A stretch of DNA of 64,000 nt from Diaphorobacter sp. HDW4B (lineage in GTDB: Bacteria; Pseudomonadota; Gammaproteobacteria; Burkholderiales; Burkholderiaceae_C), in NCBI RefSeq assembly GCF_011305535.1, contig NZ_CP049905.1:2449501-2513500 (forward strand). The letters run 5' to 3'. Both the position numbers and the translations under genes were made by a program. This document shows, in pieces, positions 51,195 to 60,657 of this stretch. The notes beneath the pieces were generated by a model. The model did not search any database, had not been told where the DNA came from, and saw only the letters and a list, made by a program, of their open reading frames with translations. The first letter of the stretch is position 1. Each line of letters opens with the position of its first letter.

Positions 51195-53852
51195 CTAGTC
51201 GCCTTCCGTCTCGCGCAGACGCAGCATGGTCTGGCTCAGCAGCGCGCGCAGCGCAGCCGGTCGCACGGGCTTGAACAGCATGGCCCAGCCGCGTTCGGCG
51301 GCGTTGCGGCGCAGGGCGATGTCGCGTTCTGCGGTCACGAGAATCACCTGTGGTTGCTGCTGCCAGATGGCGGCCAGTTCACCATACAGATCGGGGCCGA
51401 AGAACGCGCCCATGCGCACGTCGAGCAGCACCAGTTGCGGGGCATTGCCCTGGCGTGCGAATTCGAGCGCGGCCTGAGGTCCACCTGCGAATGGCACGTC
51501 GCAGCCCCAGCGTTCCAGCAACGCGCCCGTGGCCGTGCAACTGGGCGCGTCGTCGTCGATGTACCAGGCGCGCAGGCCTTGCAGCGGCATGTCGGCGCGC
51601 GCTTCTGGCACTGCGGCGGCGGTTTTGTCGTCTGTCGGTGAAGGCTGCTGTGCGGCGAGCGGCACGCTCACCCAGAAGGTGCTGCCTTTGCCGAGTTCGG
51701 AGGTCAGGCCGATTTCGTGGCCGAGCAACTTGCCCAGACGTTCGACGATGGCCAGCCCCAGCCCCACGCCGCGGTCCTGATCGTGGCCTTCGTTCAAGCG
51801 GCGGAACTCTTCGAAAATCTCGCGCTGCAGGCTCTTGGGAATGCCGGGGCCCTGGTCATGCACCTCGATGCGCAGATGGTCGCCACGGCGTCTGCAACCG
51901 ATCAGCACGCGGCCTTTGGGCGTGTAGCGGATCGCGTTGGACAGCAGGTTCTGCAGAATGCGGCGCAGCAGCGCTTCGTCGCTGTGGACCACATAGTGCG
52001 AGTTCACGGCGGTGAGCTTCAATCCACGGCTCTCCGCGATGATGCCGAAGTTGTGCTGCATCACCTGCAACAGCGGGCCGAGCGCGAAGTCGCGCACATG
52101 CACGTCGAGCTGTCCGGACTCCATGCGCGAGATGTCGAGCAGGCTGTTGAGAATGCCGTCCTGCGCGGTCAATGCGCCGTCGATGCTGTCGGCCACATGG
52201 CGTGCGGTGTCGTCGTGCAGATGGCTGCGCAGGAGCGAGCTGAACATGCGCGCGGCGTTCAGCGGTTGCAGCAGATCGTGCACCGCAGCGGCGACGAAGC
52301 GCGTCTTGTAGCGATTGGCCGATTCGGCCTCGCGCTTGGCCTGATCGAGATCGCGTGTGCGCTCGGCGATGCGCTGCTCCAGCGTGTCGGCCAGCGAGCG
52401 CAATTCGCGCGCGGCGTTCTTGTAGCTGGTGATGTCGGCATAGCTCGTCACGAAGCCGCCGTCCGGCATGGGATTGCCGCGAATCTCCAGCACCGTGCCA
52501 TCGCTTTTGGCGCTTTCATGCAGATGCGATGTGCCTTCGCGCAGATGTTCGAGACGGCGTCGAATCGCCTTCTCGCTCGGGTTGGGCCCGAGCAATCCGC
52601 GCTTGGCGTTGTGGCGGATCAGTGACTCGACCGGAGCGCCCACGCGCATGAGTTCAGGCGGAAATTTGAAGAGCTGCACGTAGCGCGAATTCCAGGCCAC
52701 AAGGTTCAGATCCGCGTCGATCACCACCACGCCCTGCGGCAGATGCTGCAGGCTGCGCGAGAGCCCCGTGTCGGCCTGCTTGGCGGCCTGCAGAATGCCG
52801 TCCTGTGCGGTGCGCAGTTCCTGCGCATGCTGATGCAGCACCGTCTCGAGTTCCTGACGGCTTCTCTGGCGCAGATTCGACAGACGCTGGCGTTGGCGCA
52901 CATAGAGCACCAGCATCGCAAGCGCCAACCACACACCAGCGGCGGTGACGGTGGCCCAGCGGCTTGCCGTGGTGCTGATCTGCGTGTTGTGCAGCAGATG
53001 CAGATGCCATTTCGAATCGGGCAACTGAACCGTCTGCCACAGCATGGGCTGCGACAGCGAGGGCTCCTTGAAATGCGCGAGCGAGCCGCCCTCGGCTACC
53101 TGTTTGTCGATGCGGAACTTGAGCGGCCTGAGTTCCTGATCGGCATATTGTCGCGTGGCGCTCATCTCCTGGCGGTCAAGCTGAGACAGCGGTGCCAGCA
53201 TCCGGTAGCGCCAGTCGTCGTGATTGGCGAGAAACACCACGTCGTGCGCGTCGGACGCGAACACGATGTCGCTGGTCTGCAGCCAGCCGCGCTCCAGCTC
53301 GATCAGCAGAATCTTGATGGCGATGAGGCCGACGATGTTGCTCTCGTCGTCCACGATGGCGCGCGAGAGAAAGTAGCCCGCCTCGCCGGTCGTCATGCCG
53401 ATGCCGTAGAAGCGCCCGCGCCCCTCGGCCAGCGCCTGCGTCACGTAGGGGCGGTAGCTGTAGTCCTCGCCCACGTTGCTGTGCTCGTCGCGCCAGTTGC
53501 TCGCCGCAATCGCCCGGCCTTGCGCATTGACCAACGTGAGCGTGGACGAGTGGCTTGCGCCGTTGGCCGCTTCCAGCTTGCGGTTGAGGTCATCCACTTC
53601 GCTTGCCGACAACGGATGCGTGAAGGCCGCTCGCAGTTGCGGATCGAGCGCCAGCACCTCGGGCAGCGTGCGGTAGCGGTCGATGCGCTGCGACAGCTCC
53701 TGCGCGTAGAGCGCGAGCTGCCGCTCCACGGTGCGGCTCTCGTCCTGCAGCGAGCGATGCAGCGCGTACTGGCTGGCCAGCAGCATGCAAATCAGCATGC
53801 CCGCCAGCACGGCAAGCACGGTCCACACGATGCGGCGGAGCGAAGAAGGCAT
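51195..53852 (-). CDS. Hybrid sensor histidine kinase (two TM, sensor domain, PAS, HisKA, REC)
   Basis: An 885-residue kinase. Membrane segments at about 10-30 and 295-317 bracket a periplasmic sensor domain similar to DctB-type PDC; PAS at about 360-470; HisKA His in AAAVHDLLQPLNAARM (about 525), ATPase domain (about 620-740), and a C-terminal receiver (LRAWYIDDD at 758, phospho-Asp in LLDVRMG near 808). The kinase core VAAAVHDLLQPLNAARMF is of the NahK/ErcS' kind. It is divergent from dctA, so C4-dicarboxylates are a plausible signal. Start at 53852 or 53882. Confidence 0.9.
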   Translation of the reverse strand: MPSSLRRIVWTVLAVLAGMLICMLLASQYALHRSLQDESRTVERQLALYAQELSQRIDRYRTLPEVLALDPQLRAAFTHPLSASEVDDLNRKLEAANGASHSSTLTLVNAQGRAIAASNWRDEHSNVGEDYSYRPYVTQALAEGRGRFYGIGMTTGEAGYFLSRAIVDDESNIVGLIAIKILLIELERGWLQTSDIVFASDAHDVVFLANHDDWRYRMLAPLSQLDRQEMSATRQYADQELRPLKFRIDKQVAEGGSLAHFKEPSLSQPMLWQTVQLPDSKWHLHLLHNTQISTTASRWATVTAAGVWLALAMLVLYVRQRQRLSNLRQRSRQELETVLHQHAQELRTAQDGILQAAKQADTGLSRSLQHLPQGVVVIDADLNLVAWNSRYVQLFKFPPELMRVGAPVESLIRHNAKRGLLGPNPSEKAIRRRLEHLREGTSHLHESAKSDGTVLEIRGNPMPDGGFVTSYADITSYKNAARELRSLADTLEQRIAERTRDLDQAKREAESANRYKTRFVAAAVHDLLQPLNAARMFSSLLRSHLHDDTARHVADSIDGALTAQDGILNSLLDISRMESGQLDVHVRDFALGPLLQVMQHNFGIIAESRGLKLTAVNSHYVVHSDEALLRRILQNLLSNAIRYTPKGRVLIGCRRRGDHLRIEVHDQGPGIPKSLQREIFEEFRRLNEGHDQDRGVGLGLAIVERLGKLLGHEIGLTSELGKGSTFWVSVPLAAQQPSPTDDKTAAAVPEARADMPLQGLRAWYIDDDAPSCTATGALLERWGCDVPFAGGPQAALEFARQGNAPQLVLLDVRMGAFFGPDLYGELAAIWQQQPQVILVTAERDIALRRNAAERGWAMLFKPVRPAALRALLSQTMLRLRETEGD

Positions 53853-53906
53853 GGTCGGTTCGATCCCAAAAAGGCGGTTCAACGAGCGAACAGTACAGTG
53901 TAGAGG

Positions 53907-53923
53907 CTAGGTGATTACCCTAG
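53907..53923. promoter_or_regulatory. Candidate operator between the kinase and dctA genes
   Basis: CTAGGTGATTACCCTAG has CTAGG/CCTAG arms around 7 bp, in the divergent intergenic region of kinase and dctA. It would suit a dimeric LuxR/NarL-type regulator such as the one at 48077. Confidence 0.55.
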
Positions 53924-54103
53924 GTTTTGCCGCCGATACGCCCGAAAAGCGGCCATCTAATACCAATGTGTTATCGCCAGCGGGAGCCATGCGCCGTACA
54001 AACCGAAACATTCCGCAAGCTGGCGATGGTTTCGCTCGGAGCATGGCTCGTCAAACGGGTCGGTCCTGCATGCGGTCTCGCATTCAAACTTTGGAGAACC
54101 CGC

Positions 54104-55429
54104 ATGCAACCCATTCCGCAGCAAGCAGCTCAGCCAGAGCATCTGCCGTTCTATCGGCAACTGTATTTTCAGGTGATCTTCGCCATCGTGGTCGGCGTGC
54201 TGCTCGGCTACTTCGAGCCGCAGTACGCGCAGCAGTTCAAGCCGCTGGGCGACGCTTTCGTGAAGCTGGTGAAGATGATCATCGCGCCAGTGATCTTCCT
54301 GACCATCGTGACCGGCATCGCCGGCATGACGCACCTGCGCACCGTGGGCCGCGTGTTCGTCAAGACGATGATCTACTTCCTGTTCTTCTCGACGCTGGCG
54401 CTCATCGTCGGTCTGATCGTCGCGCACGTGATCCAGCCGGGCGCGGGCATGCACATCAACGTGGCCGATCTTGACCAGAAGGAAGTGCAGGGTTACGTGA
54501 GCAAGTCGCACGAGATGACGCTCACCGGCTTCCTCATGGACATCATCCCCAAGACGCTGGTCAGCCCGTTCGTGGGTGACAACATCCTGCAGGTGCTGTT
54601 CATCGCCGTGCTGTTCGGCATCGCGCTGGCCATGTCCGGCGACCACGGCAAGCCCGTGCTGAAGTTCCTCGAATCGCTCACCGTGCCGGTGTTCAAGCTC
54701 GTGGGCATTCTGATGAAGGCCGCTCCCATCGGCGCATTCGGTGCCATTGCCTTCACCATCGGCAAATTCGGTCTGGGCTCGCTCGTGAACCTGGCCTGGC
54801 TGGTGGGCACGTTCTACATCACCTCGCTGCTGTTCGTGGTGGTGATTCTGGGCTTCGTGGCGCGCCTGTGCGGCTTCTCGGTGCTCAAGCTGGCCAAGTA
54901 CCTCAAGGCCGAACTGCTGCTGGTGCTGGGCACCTCGTCGTCCGAATCCGCCCTGCCTTCGCTGATGCAGAAGATGGAAAGGGCGGGCTGCAGCAAGTCC
55001 GTCGTGGGCTTGGTTGTTCCCACGGGCTACTCGTTCAATCTGGACGGCACCAACATCTACATGACGCTGGCCGCCCTGTTCATCGCGCAGGCCACCGACA
55101 CCCACCTCACGCTCGGCCATCAAATCATGCTGCTGCTGGTGGCGATGCTCAGTTCCAAGGGCGCTGCCGGCGTGACCGGCGCGGGCTTCATCACCCTGGC
55201 CGCCACACTGGCCGTGGTGCCCGAAGTGCCGGTCGCCGGCATGGCGCTGATTCTGGGCGTGGACCGCTTCATGAGCGAATGCCGCTCGCTCACTAACTTC
55301 ATGGGCAACGCGGTCGCCACCGTGGTCGTCTCGCGCTGGGAAAAGGCGCTGGACCACGACAAGCTCGACGCCGCCCTCAACGGCACGCTGCTGCCCGAAC
55401 CAGAAGAGCCCGGAGCGAAGCACGCCTGA
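54104..55429 (+). CDS. dctA: C4-dicarboxylate:cation symporter DctA
   Basis: A 441-residue transporter of the DAACS family: [46 protein letters not shown], the serine-rich [19 protein letters not shown] and [22 protein letters not shown] and [21 protein letters not shown]. It takes up succinate, fumarate, malate and similar acids. The ATG at 54104 follows TTGGAGAA; an earlier in-frame ATG is unsupported. Confidence 0.95.
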   Translation: MQPIPQQAAQPEHLPFYRQLYFQVIFAIVVGVLLGYFEPQYAQQFKPLGDAFVKLVKMIIAPVIFLTIVTGIAGMTHLRTVGRVFVKTMIYFLFFSTLALIVGLIVAHVIQPGAGMHINVADLDQKEVQGYVSKSHEMTLTGFLMDIIPKTLVSPFVGDNILQVLFIAVLFGIALAMSGDHGKPVLKFLESLTVPVFKLVGILMKAAPIGAFGAIAFTIGKFGLGSLVNLAWLVGTFYITSLLFVVVILGFVARLCGFSVLKLAKYLKAELLLVLGTSSSESALPSLMQKMERAGCSKSVVGLVVPTGYSFNLDGTNIYMTLAALFIAQATDTHLTLGHQIMLLLVAMLSSKGAAGVTGAGFITLAATLAVVPEVPVAGMALILGVDRFMSECRSLTNFMGNAVATVVVSRWEKALDHDKLDAALNGTLLPEPEEPGAKHA

Positions 55430-55457
55430 CGCCTGACGTCTGCGCCGCGCGCAATCC

Positions 55458-55500
55458 AAAAAGCCCTGTGGCCGACCAACGTCAGCCACGGGGCTTTTTC
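55458..55500. terminator. Bidirectional terminator between dctA and rdgC
   Basis: AAAAAGCCC, GTGGC, then GCCAC and GGGCTTTTT form a long stem with one mismatch and a 12-nt loop; T-runs lie on both sides. Confidence 0.85.
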
Positions 55501-55513
55501 TTTGTCGCAATGA

Positions 55514-56527
55514 TCAGAACGGCGGATCTTCTTCCTCGTCCTCACCATCGGCCGTCACCGCTGCGGACTTGCCCACAGGCCCCGGCTGTTTTTCTGACGC
55601 GGGACGCGCAGTTGCGGTCGAGGTACCACCGCCAAGCTCCGTGCGGCCTTCGCCGCCCAGAGCCTCGATCAGATCGGGCAGCAGCTTGGTAAGCTCGCCC
55701 GTGGCAATCGCTACGTCGGCGTCGAAGCCGCCATCGTCCTGCTTCTGGCCTTCAAACACCGTGTCGAGGAACGACACCTTCTTGATCTGCAGGCTTTCGG
55801 TCAGCACGAACGAGACGCGGTCGTCCCAGCTCATCGCGAGCTTGGTCGGTAGCTTGCCCTGATCGATGTGTTCGCGGATCTCGTCGATGTCCAGCGGATG
55901 GCGCGAGTAGCGCACCACGGCCTTGGCTTCGTCAGCGCTTTTGAGTTCGCATTCACGGTCGATGCTGAAGCCCACCGGCGGTTCCTGTTCCTTGAGCCAA
56001 TGCGCCATGCAGGCCTGTGGCGATTCTGCGGTGTCCAGCAGCGCCACGGCAAAGCCCGGCAGCGCGTCGACCAGCATGGTCACCACTTCGTCGGCCTTGC
56101 CCTGGCTGCCGGTGTCCAGCACCAGCAGATGCGCTTCGGGATCGATCCACACCCAGGTCGAGCCCTGCTTGGTGAAGGCCATGGGCAGCAGGTCGAGCTT
56201 GGCTTCTTCTTTCAGCTCCTTGCTTTCCTTCTTGCCGGGCTTGCGACCGGTTTCCTGCTCGATGCGCGCAGCCTTTTCCTTGACCTTGCGTGCCAGCACC
56301 GAGCCCGGCAACACCTTGGCTTCGGTCATCAGGCGCAGGATCCACTGCCCGCCCACGGATTCGGCCAGCAGGCCGTGCTCTTCGCCACGTGGAGGCACCC
56401 AGCCAATGGATCTTTCCTGCGTCGCGCCGCATTCCTCGAACAGCGTCTTGCCAAGCGCCTCTTCAATCTGCGTCAACTCCATCTGCCAAGACTCGGCGAT
56501 GCGATACACGATCATGTTTTTGAACAC
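55514..56527 (-). CDS. rdgC: Recombination-associated protein RdgC
   Basis: A 337-residue protein with the RdgC start MFKNMIVYRIAESW and the segments TLFEECGATQERSIGWVPPRGEEHG, LLPMAF and AIATGELTKLLPDLIEALGGE. RdgC is a ring-shaped DNA-binding protein that limits RecA. I take the GTG at 56527 because RdgC begins with F-K-N; the ATG at 56515 would drop four residues. The gene is convergent to dctA. The gap 56528-56870 has no gene and shows only a weak repeat (GAACTT/AAGTTC). Confidence 0.92.
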   Translation of the reverse strand: MFKNMIVYRIAESWQMELTQIEEALGKTLFEECGATQERSIGWVPPRGEEHGLLAESVGGQWILRLMTEAKVLPGSVLARKVKEKAARIEQETGRKPGKKESKELKEEAKLDLLPMAFTKQGSTWVWIDPEAHLLVLDTGSQGKADEVVTMLVDALPGFAVALLDTAESPQACMAHWLKEQEPPVGFSIDRECELKSADEAKAVVRYSRHPLDIDEIREHIDQGKLPTKLAMSWDDRVSFVLTESLQIKKVSFLDTVFEGQKQDDGGFDADVAIATGELTKLLPDLIEALGGEGRTELGGGTSTATARPASEKQPGPVGKSAAVTADGEDEEEDPPF

Positions 56528-56870
56528 GATAACTATCCGTCCTTCACTTTGCGTAATACGTGAGCCATAGAGTGTGGCCCGGTTGCATGCCCCATTGTCA
56601 TGCAAAGCCGACCGGCCGCTTTTCAAGCGGAAATGCGCCCTTGCAAGCGGCGCTGAGCCCACCGGGAAATTCGTGGAACTTTACACAGATTGAAGTTCGG
56701 AACACGCAGGCGATACACGGCGACTCGACACTTGCATTCAAGCGCCGGGGTTCTTGCTCCGCTCCCCTCCACCCGCTCTCTCTCACCTGAGCGGACACCC
56801 CCGGCGCCCTTGTTCCCAGGATTTCAGGAAGACCCGAGAAGTTTCATCCCTCACGAAAGGACATCTCATC

Positions 56871-57536
56871 ATGGCCCGCTCTACTCTCTTCAGTACCCGT
56901 ACTTTCGCTGCAACCGCACTGGCCGCGGCCATGTTGGCCGCAGTCGCCGTTCCCTCCATCGCCCAGACCACGGCCCCCGCACCGGCCACCACAGCTTCGG
57001 CACCAGCCGATGCCAAGCCCGCCCATCGCGGTCACCACGAACGCAAGCAACGCATGACGCCCGAGCAGCGCCAGGAACGCATGGCCAAGCACGCCGAAGC
57101 GTTCAAGCAAAAGCTCAAGATCACCGCCGATCAGGAACCCGCCTGGACCGCCTTCCAACAATCCATGCAGCCCAAGGATCGCCCCGATCACGCCCGCTTG
57201 GATCCCAAGGAAATGGACAAGCTGACCACGCCCGAACGCATCGACCGCATGCGCGCCATGCACGCCCAGCGCACCGCCGAGATGGACCGCCGTGGCGAAG
57301 CGGTGAAGACCTTCTACGCAGCGCTCAAGCCCGAGCAGCAGAAGGTGTTCGATCAGGAAAGCCACCGTATGGGTCACCGCTTCGGTCCCGGCGGCGAACA
57401 CGGCCCACGTGATGGCGGCCCCAAGGGCGATGCGCCCCGCCGTGGCGGCCACGATGGCAAGCACCGTGCACATCACCACGGCGAAGGCAAGCCCACGCCA
57501 CCCGCAGCGCCCACAGCGTCTGCTCCGGCCCAGTAA
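56871..57536 (+). CDS. Exported Spy/CpxP-like His-rich protein
   Basis: A 221-residue protein with a signal peptide (ends SIAQT), then a helical LTxxQ-like core (RMTPEQRQERMAKHAEAFKQKLKITADQEPAWTAFQQSM, TTPERIDRMRAMHAQRTAEM, FYAALKPEQQKVFD) and a His/Gly/Arg-rich tail (GGHDGKHRAHHHGEG). The core resembles periplasmic Spy/CpxP chaperones; the tail suggests metal binding. Start at 56871 after GAAAGGA. Confidence 0.82.
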   Translation: MARSTLFSTRTFAATALAAAMLAAVAVPSIAQTTAPAPATTASAPADAKPAHRGHHERKQRMTPEQRQERMAKHAEAFKQKLKITADQEPAWTAFQQSMQPKDRPDHARLDPKEMDKLTTPERIDRMRAMHAQRTAEMDRRGEAVKTFYAALKPEQQKVFDQESHRMGHRFGPGGEHGPRDGGPKGDAPRRGGHDGKHRAHHHGEGKPTPPAAPTASAPAQ

Positions 57537-57556
57537 TCGCTGAAGCCTGATCCCCC

Positions 57557-57594
57557 AGCCCGCAACACCTGCCTGTGTGTTGCGGGCTTTTTTT
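57557..57594 (+). terminator. Rho-independent terminator of the Spy-like gene
   Basis: AGCCCGCAACAC and GTGTTGCGGGCT form a perfect 12-bp stem with an 8-nt loop, followed by seven T. Confidence 0.92.
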
Positions 57595-57674
57595 CGTCCT
57601 TCGTTTTTGCACATGGCCAATGCAAACAAGGGCTTGCGTCATCCATCCCGACCTTCAAACAGGTATTTCACAAG

Positions 57675-57916
57675 TTATTCACAGATGAAACTCAATAAAG
57701 ACAGGGGTGTGGACAAGCTTGTACAGAAAATCAAGAGCAACTTTTACTTATCCACAGAAATGTGGAAAACTTGAAAGTTGTGCCCATTTCGGAAGCAGGA
57801 AACAGGTACTTCAAGACACATGGTTTGCGTTTTTCCAAATCCTTGTCGGAATTTGAACAAATGAAGTTATCCACAGTTTGTTCGCTCCTCTACTACTAAC
57901 AACAAATTTATATAAG
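57675..57916. other. Origin-like segment B: DnaA boxes, GC-containing linker, DnaA-trios, AT-rich tail
   Basis: Three exact DnaA boxes on the plus strand: 57675-57683 (TTATTCACA), 57748-57756 and 57867-57875 (both TTATCCACA), with near-matches at 57707 and around 57760. The last box is followed by GTTTGTTCGCTCCT, CTACTACTAAC (57890-57900), then AACAAATTTATATAAG. The sequence TTATCCACAGTTTG and TACTACTAAC are identical to segment A. The gap 57537-58064 holds this, the terminator and nothing else recognisable. Confidence 0.75.
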
Positions 57917-58064
57917 ACTGTTTAACAATAACTGCTAGTAGCTCGGTTCTTCAAAAAACGCGTCGAATTTTTCGCAATATAAAAAATTTCTTGGATTGCC
58001 TATTTTTTGTGCAAATCTGCTCGCTTCGCTCGCGAAAACCGTCGGCAAACCTGAAAATGGCCGC

Positions 58065-58811
58065 ATGACCACCACCCGTCCAGTCGCTCTCGTCACCGGA
58101 TCCACCAGTGGAATCGGTGCCGCCATCGCCAAACGTCTCGCGGCCGACGGATATTCCGTCGTGCTCCACTCCAGAAGCAGCGTCGAAACCGGTCAGGCCA
58201 TGGCCAACGAACTGCCCGGCGCCTGTTATGTGCAAGCCGACTTGGCCAACGAGGAAGACCGCAAACGCCTGATCCGCGAAACCCTGCTGGAATGCGGACG
58301 GCTGGACGTGCTTGTGAATAACGCTGGAATAAGTCAGGTCATCCCGCACGGCGACCTGCTGGCCGCCACGCCCGAGGTCTGGCACGAGATGCACGAAGTC
58401 AACGTCGTCGCGCCTTTTCGCCTGATCGCACACGCCCAGGAAGCCCTGCGCGCATCGGCAGCACTGCGCGGCAAACCCGCCTGCGTGGTCAACATCAGCT
58501 CGCATGCGGGCGTGCGCCCCAAGGGTGCGTCGATCCCCTACTCCGCCAGCAAGGCCGCGCTCAACCACATGACCAGGCTGCTCGCGCTGAATCTCGCCCC
58601 CGACATCCGCGTCAACGCCATCGCACCGGGGCTGGTCGATACACCTCTCACCGAAACCTGGACGGCAGCGCGTCAACTGTGGAACGAAAAGTCGCCCATG
58701 AAACGCGGCGCCAAGCCCGAAGACATCGCGCAAGTGGTGGCGATGCTGGTGGCGTCGGACTATCTGACGGGCGAGGTGGTGCTGTCGGATGGCGGCTTGA
58801 ATCTGACCTGA
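58065..58811 (+). CDS. Short-chain dehydrogenase/reductase
   Basis: A 248-residue classical SDR: TGSTSGIGAAIAKRLAADG (cofactor loop), NNAG at about residue 86, Ser and YSASK for the active site, and a C-terminal GEVVLSDGGLNLT. Substrate unknown. It starts right after origin-like segment B, with a start at 58065. Confidence 0.9.
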   Translation: MTTTRPVALVTGSTSGIGAAIAKRLAADGYSVVLHSRSSVETGQAMANELPGACYVQADLANEEDRKRLIRETLLECGRLDVLVNNAGISQVIPHGDLLAATPEVWHEMHEVNVVAPFRLIAHAQEALRASAALRGKPACVVNISSHAGVRPKGASIPYSASKAALNHMTRLLALNLAPDIRVNAIAPGLVDTPLTETWTAARQLWNEKSPMKRGAKPEDIAQVVAMLVASDYLTGEVVLSDGGLNLT

Positions 58812-58837
58812 GCACGCGTTGCGCTGCAAAAGCAAAA

Positions 58838-58870
58838 GGGCTGCGAGTTATCCACACGCAGCCCTTGTTT
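58838..58870 (+). terminator. Terminator-like hairpin with a DnaA box in its loop
   Basis: AAGGGCTGCG and CGCAGCCCTT flank a loop containing TTATCCACA (58848-58856), followed by a GTTTTT tract. It ends the SDR gene. Confidence 0.7.
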
Positions 58871-58887
58871 TTGGGGATATCTCAAAA

Positions 58888-60606
58888 TCAATCGGCGGGG
58901 ATGGCGAGGCCCGGCAAGTTCACTTTGCCCAGGCCAAGCCAGTTGCCGTGGCGATCTCGAGTACGTAAAACCGTCCGTTCGATGCTTGCGCCTGCATTGA
59001 ATGGTGTCACCTCAACGTACGTTTGCCCTTTCCCATTGATGCTTCCGGGCGTGATGCTTTCAGTCGGGTACAGCACGCAAAACATGCGATAGCGATTGGA
59101 GGCATCGCGTTGCTGACAGAGGACTGAGCCATCCTCATTCTTTGCGATGTTTCCTTCGACTTGAGTCAGGCGCACCCAGCGGGGAGCAGAAGGCAGCGAA
59201 TAGCTGAACTGGAAGTAGTACTCACCCAGCATGTGCTCAATGCCGGTGCTGGGTGCGGGCTCCAGTTGCAGCCTGCGTATCCGTTTCGACGCTTCTCCCG
59301 GCAATGTCACGTTGCCCGTCGCAAAGTCGGTCAGCGTGTAGTCGCTGCCATATCGCATGGAGAACGACAACTTGGCGGCTCCTGCGTTGGTGGCCTCGCT
59401 TCCCGACTGGGCAGGACCACCGAAATGGCGGCCATCCTTGAATCGGAGCAGTGACATGGATGTGGTCGTCTCGCCCGCCGAAGTGTTTGCTCCTTGCAAG
59501 CTGCTGGTGCCCAGATGGAACGTTGGACTGCCACTGGCCAGATAGTCCGAGGTCTGCAGGATGACGGTGTGATCCTGCACATCGAGAAACACACCACGTC
59601 CCGGCTGTCCTGTTCTTTCGTCTTCGATGACCCAGGCACCGCTGTTCGGCAGCAGGGTGATGTGCCCGTAGCCGCTGCAATAACCCGTGATGCAGATTCC
59701 GCCAAGCTGCGTGGACGCTTTGTACAGACGTGCGCTGCGTTCTCGTTCGGACATGCAATATGACGTCGGTCCATTGCAGCTGTAGCTTCCTTCTTGCCAG
59801 CCATTCAGCGTCATGCGCTGCGCAAGATCCCATGCCGGTTGAAGCTCTCCGATCACATCGCGCCCCACCACGCGAAATTTCAGACGCTGGATCTCCAAGG
59901 GCATGTCGGGTTTTTCGCCGTTGAAGCTATTGGACGTCGGCAGACAGTCGAACACTTCGGTCTCGGCTTGCAGTCGGCAGTCAAAGGTGCGAAGTGCACT
60001 ACCCCAATCAAATGTCGAACCAAGCTGGAGCGGATAAACGCCATCGGTACCCATGCCCAATTTGGCGTCCCATGTGTAGCGGATGCCATTTTTGCTGGTC
60101 GCCACCCATTGCATGGAGCGAAAGCCTTCTTTGCCGGAAGGAGGATCGTCAGAAAGCTGAGTCCACCAGAACGGCATCTTTTCCGGTACCAGAAAGCGCG
60201 AAATGGGCTGCGCCTGCTCGCCCGGAAACTGCACCGTTCCATTGAGCCCATCAGCAAAGCGCAGCGTCACCTCGCCAGCCGAGCCATCTTCCACTCCGAT
60301 CTGTGCAGGCCCACCAAAGTAGCGCCCGCCCTTGAATCGCAGCAGCGGCACCGTCATCGAAGCGGCTTCGTCAAGTTTGCCGACAGCCGTATGAAACGTC
60401 GCGGCTCCGCTCTTCTCGTAGTTGAACACCTGCATGAACACGGTGTTGCCTTGCACATCCAGCGAAAACCCACGCCCGGGCTCGCCGTTGCGCTCGGCTG
60501 CAATCATCCACAGACCGGCTTGCGGCGTGAACTCGCGTGCCGCCCAACTGGGCAGCGCGCAGCAAAGCACCAGAGCAGCGGTGAGGGCATGGGGTATGAA
60601 TCGCAT
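58888..60606 (-). CDS. Exported beta-rich protein of unknown function, paralogue 1
   Basis: A 572-residue protein with a signal peptide (ends SWAAR). Two related repeats are visible: one at the N-terminus (TPQAGLWMIAAERNGEPGRGF, LDVQGNTVFMQVFNYEKSGAATFHTAVG, LLRFKGGRYFGGPAQ), and another in the middle (NSGAWVIEDERTGQPGRGVF, LDVQDHTVILQTSDYLASG, LLRFKDGRHFGGPAQ). It ends TRDRHGNWLGLGKVNLPGLAIPAD. I recognise no known family. The next gene is a paralogue of the same length. Confidence 0.85.
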   Translation of the reverse strand: MRFIPHALTAALVLCCALPSWAAREFTPQAGLWMIAAERNGEPGRGFSLDVQGNTVFMQVFNYEKSGAATFHTAVGKLDEAASMTVPLLRFKGGRYFGGPAQIGVEDGSAGEVTLRFADGLNGTVQFPGEQAQPISRFLVPEKMPFWWTQLSDDPPSGKEGFRSMQWVATSKNGIRYTWDAKLGMGTDGVYPLQLGSTFDWGSALRTFDCRLQAETEVFDCLPTSNSFNGEKPDMPLEIQRLKFRVVGRDVIGELQPAWDLAQRMTLNGWQEGSYSCNGPTSYCMSERERSARLYKASTQLGGICITGYCSGYGHITLLPNSGAWVIEDERTGQPGRGVFLDVQDHTVILQTSDYLASGSPTFHLGTSSLQGANTSAGETTTSMSLLRFKDGRHFGGPAQSGSEATNAGAAKLSFSMRYGSDYTLTDFATGNVTLPGEASKRIRRLQLEPAPSTGIEHMLGEYYFQFSYSLPSAPRWVRLTQVEGNIAKNEDGSVLCQQRDASNRYRMFCVLYPTESITPGSINGKGQTYVEVTPFNAGASIERTVLRTRDRHGNWLGLGKVNLPGLAIPAD

Positions 60607-60657
60607 GGGTCTGAGCCTCCTTTGAATGCTGGTTTCGTTCTTTGGATACCTTTGGGT

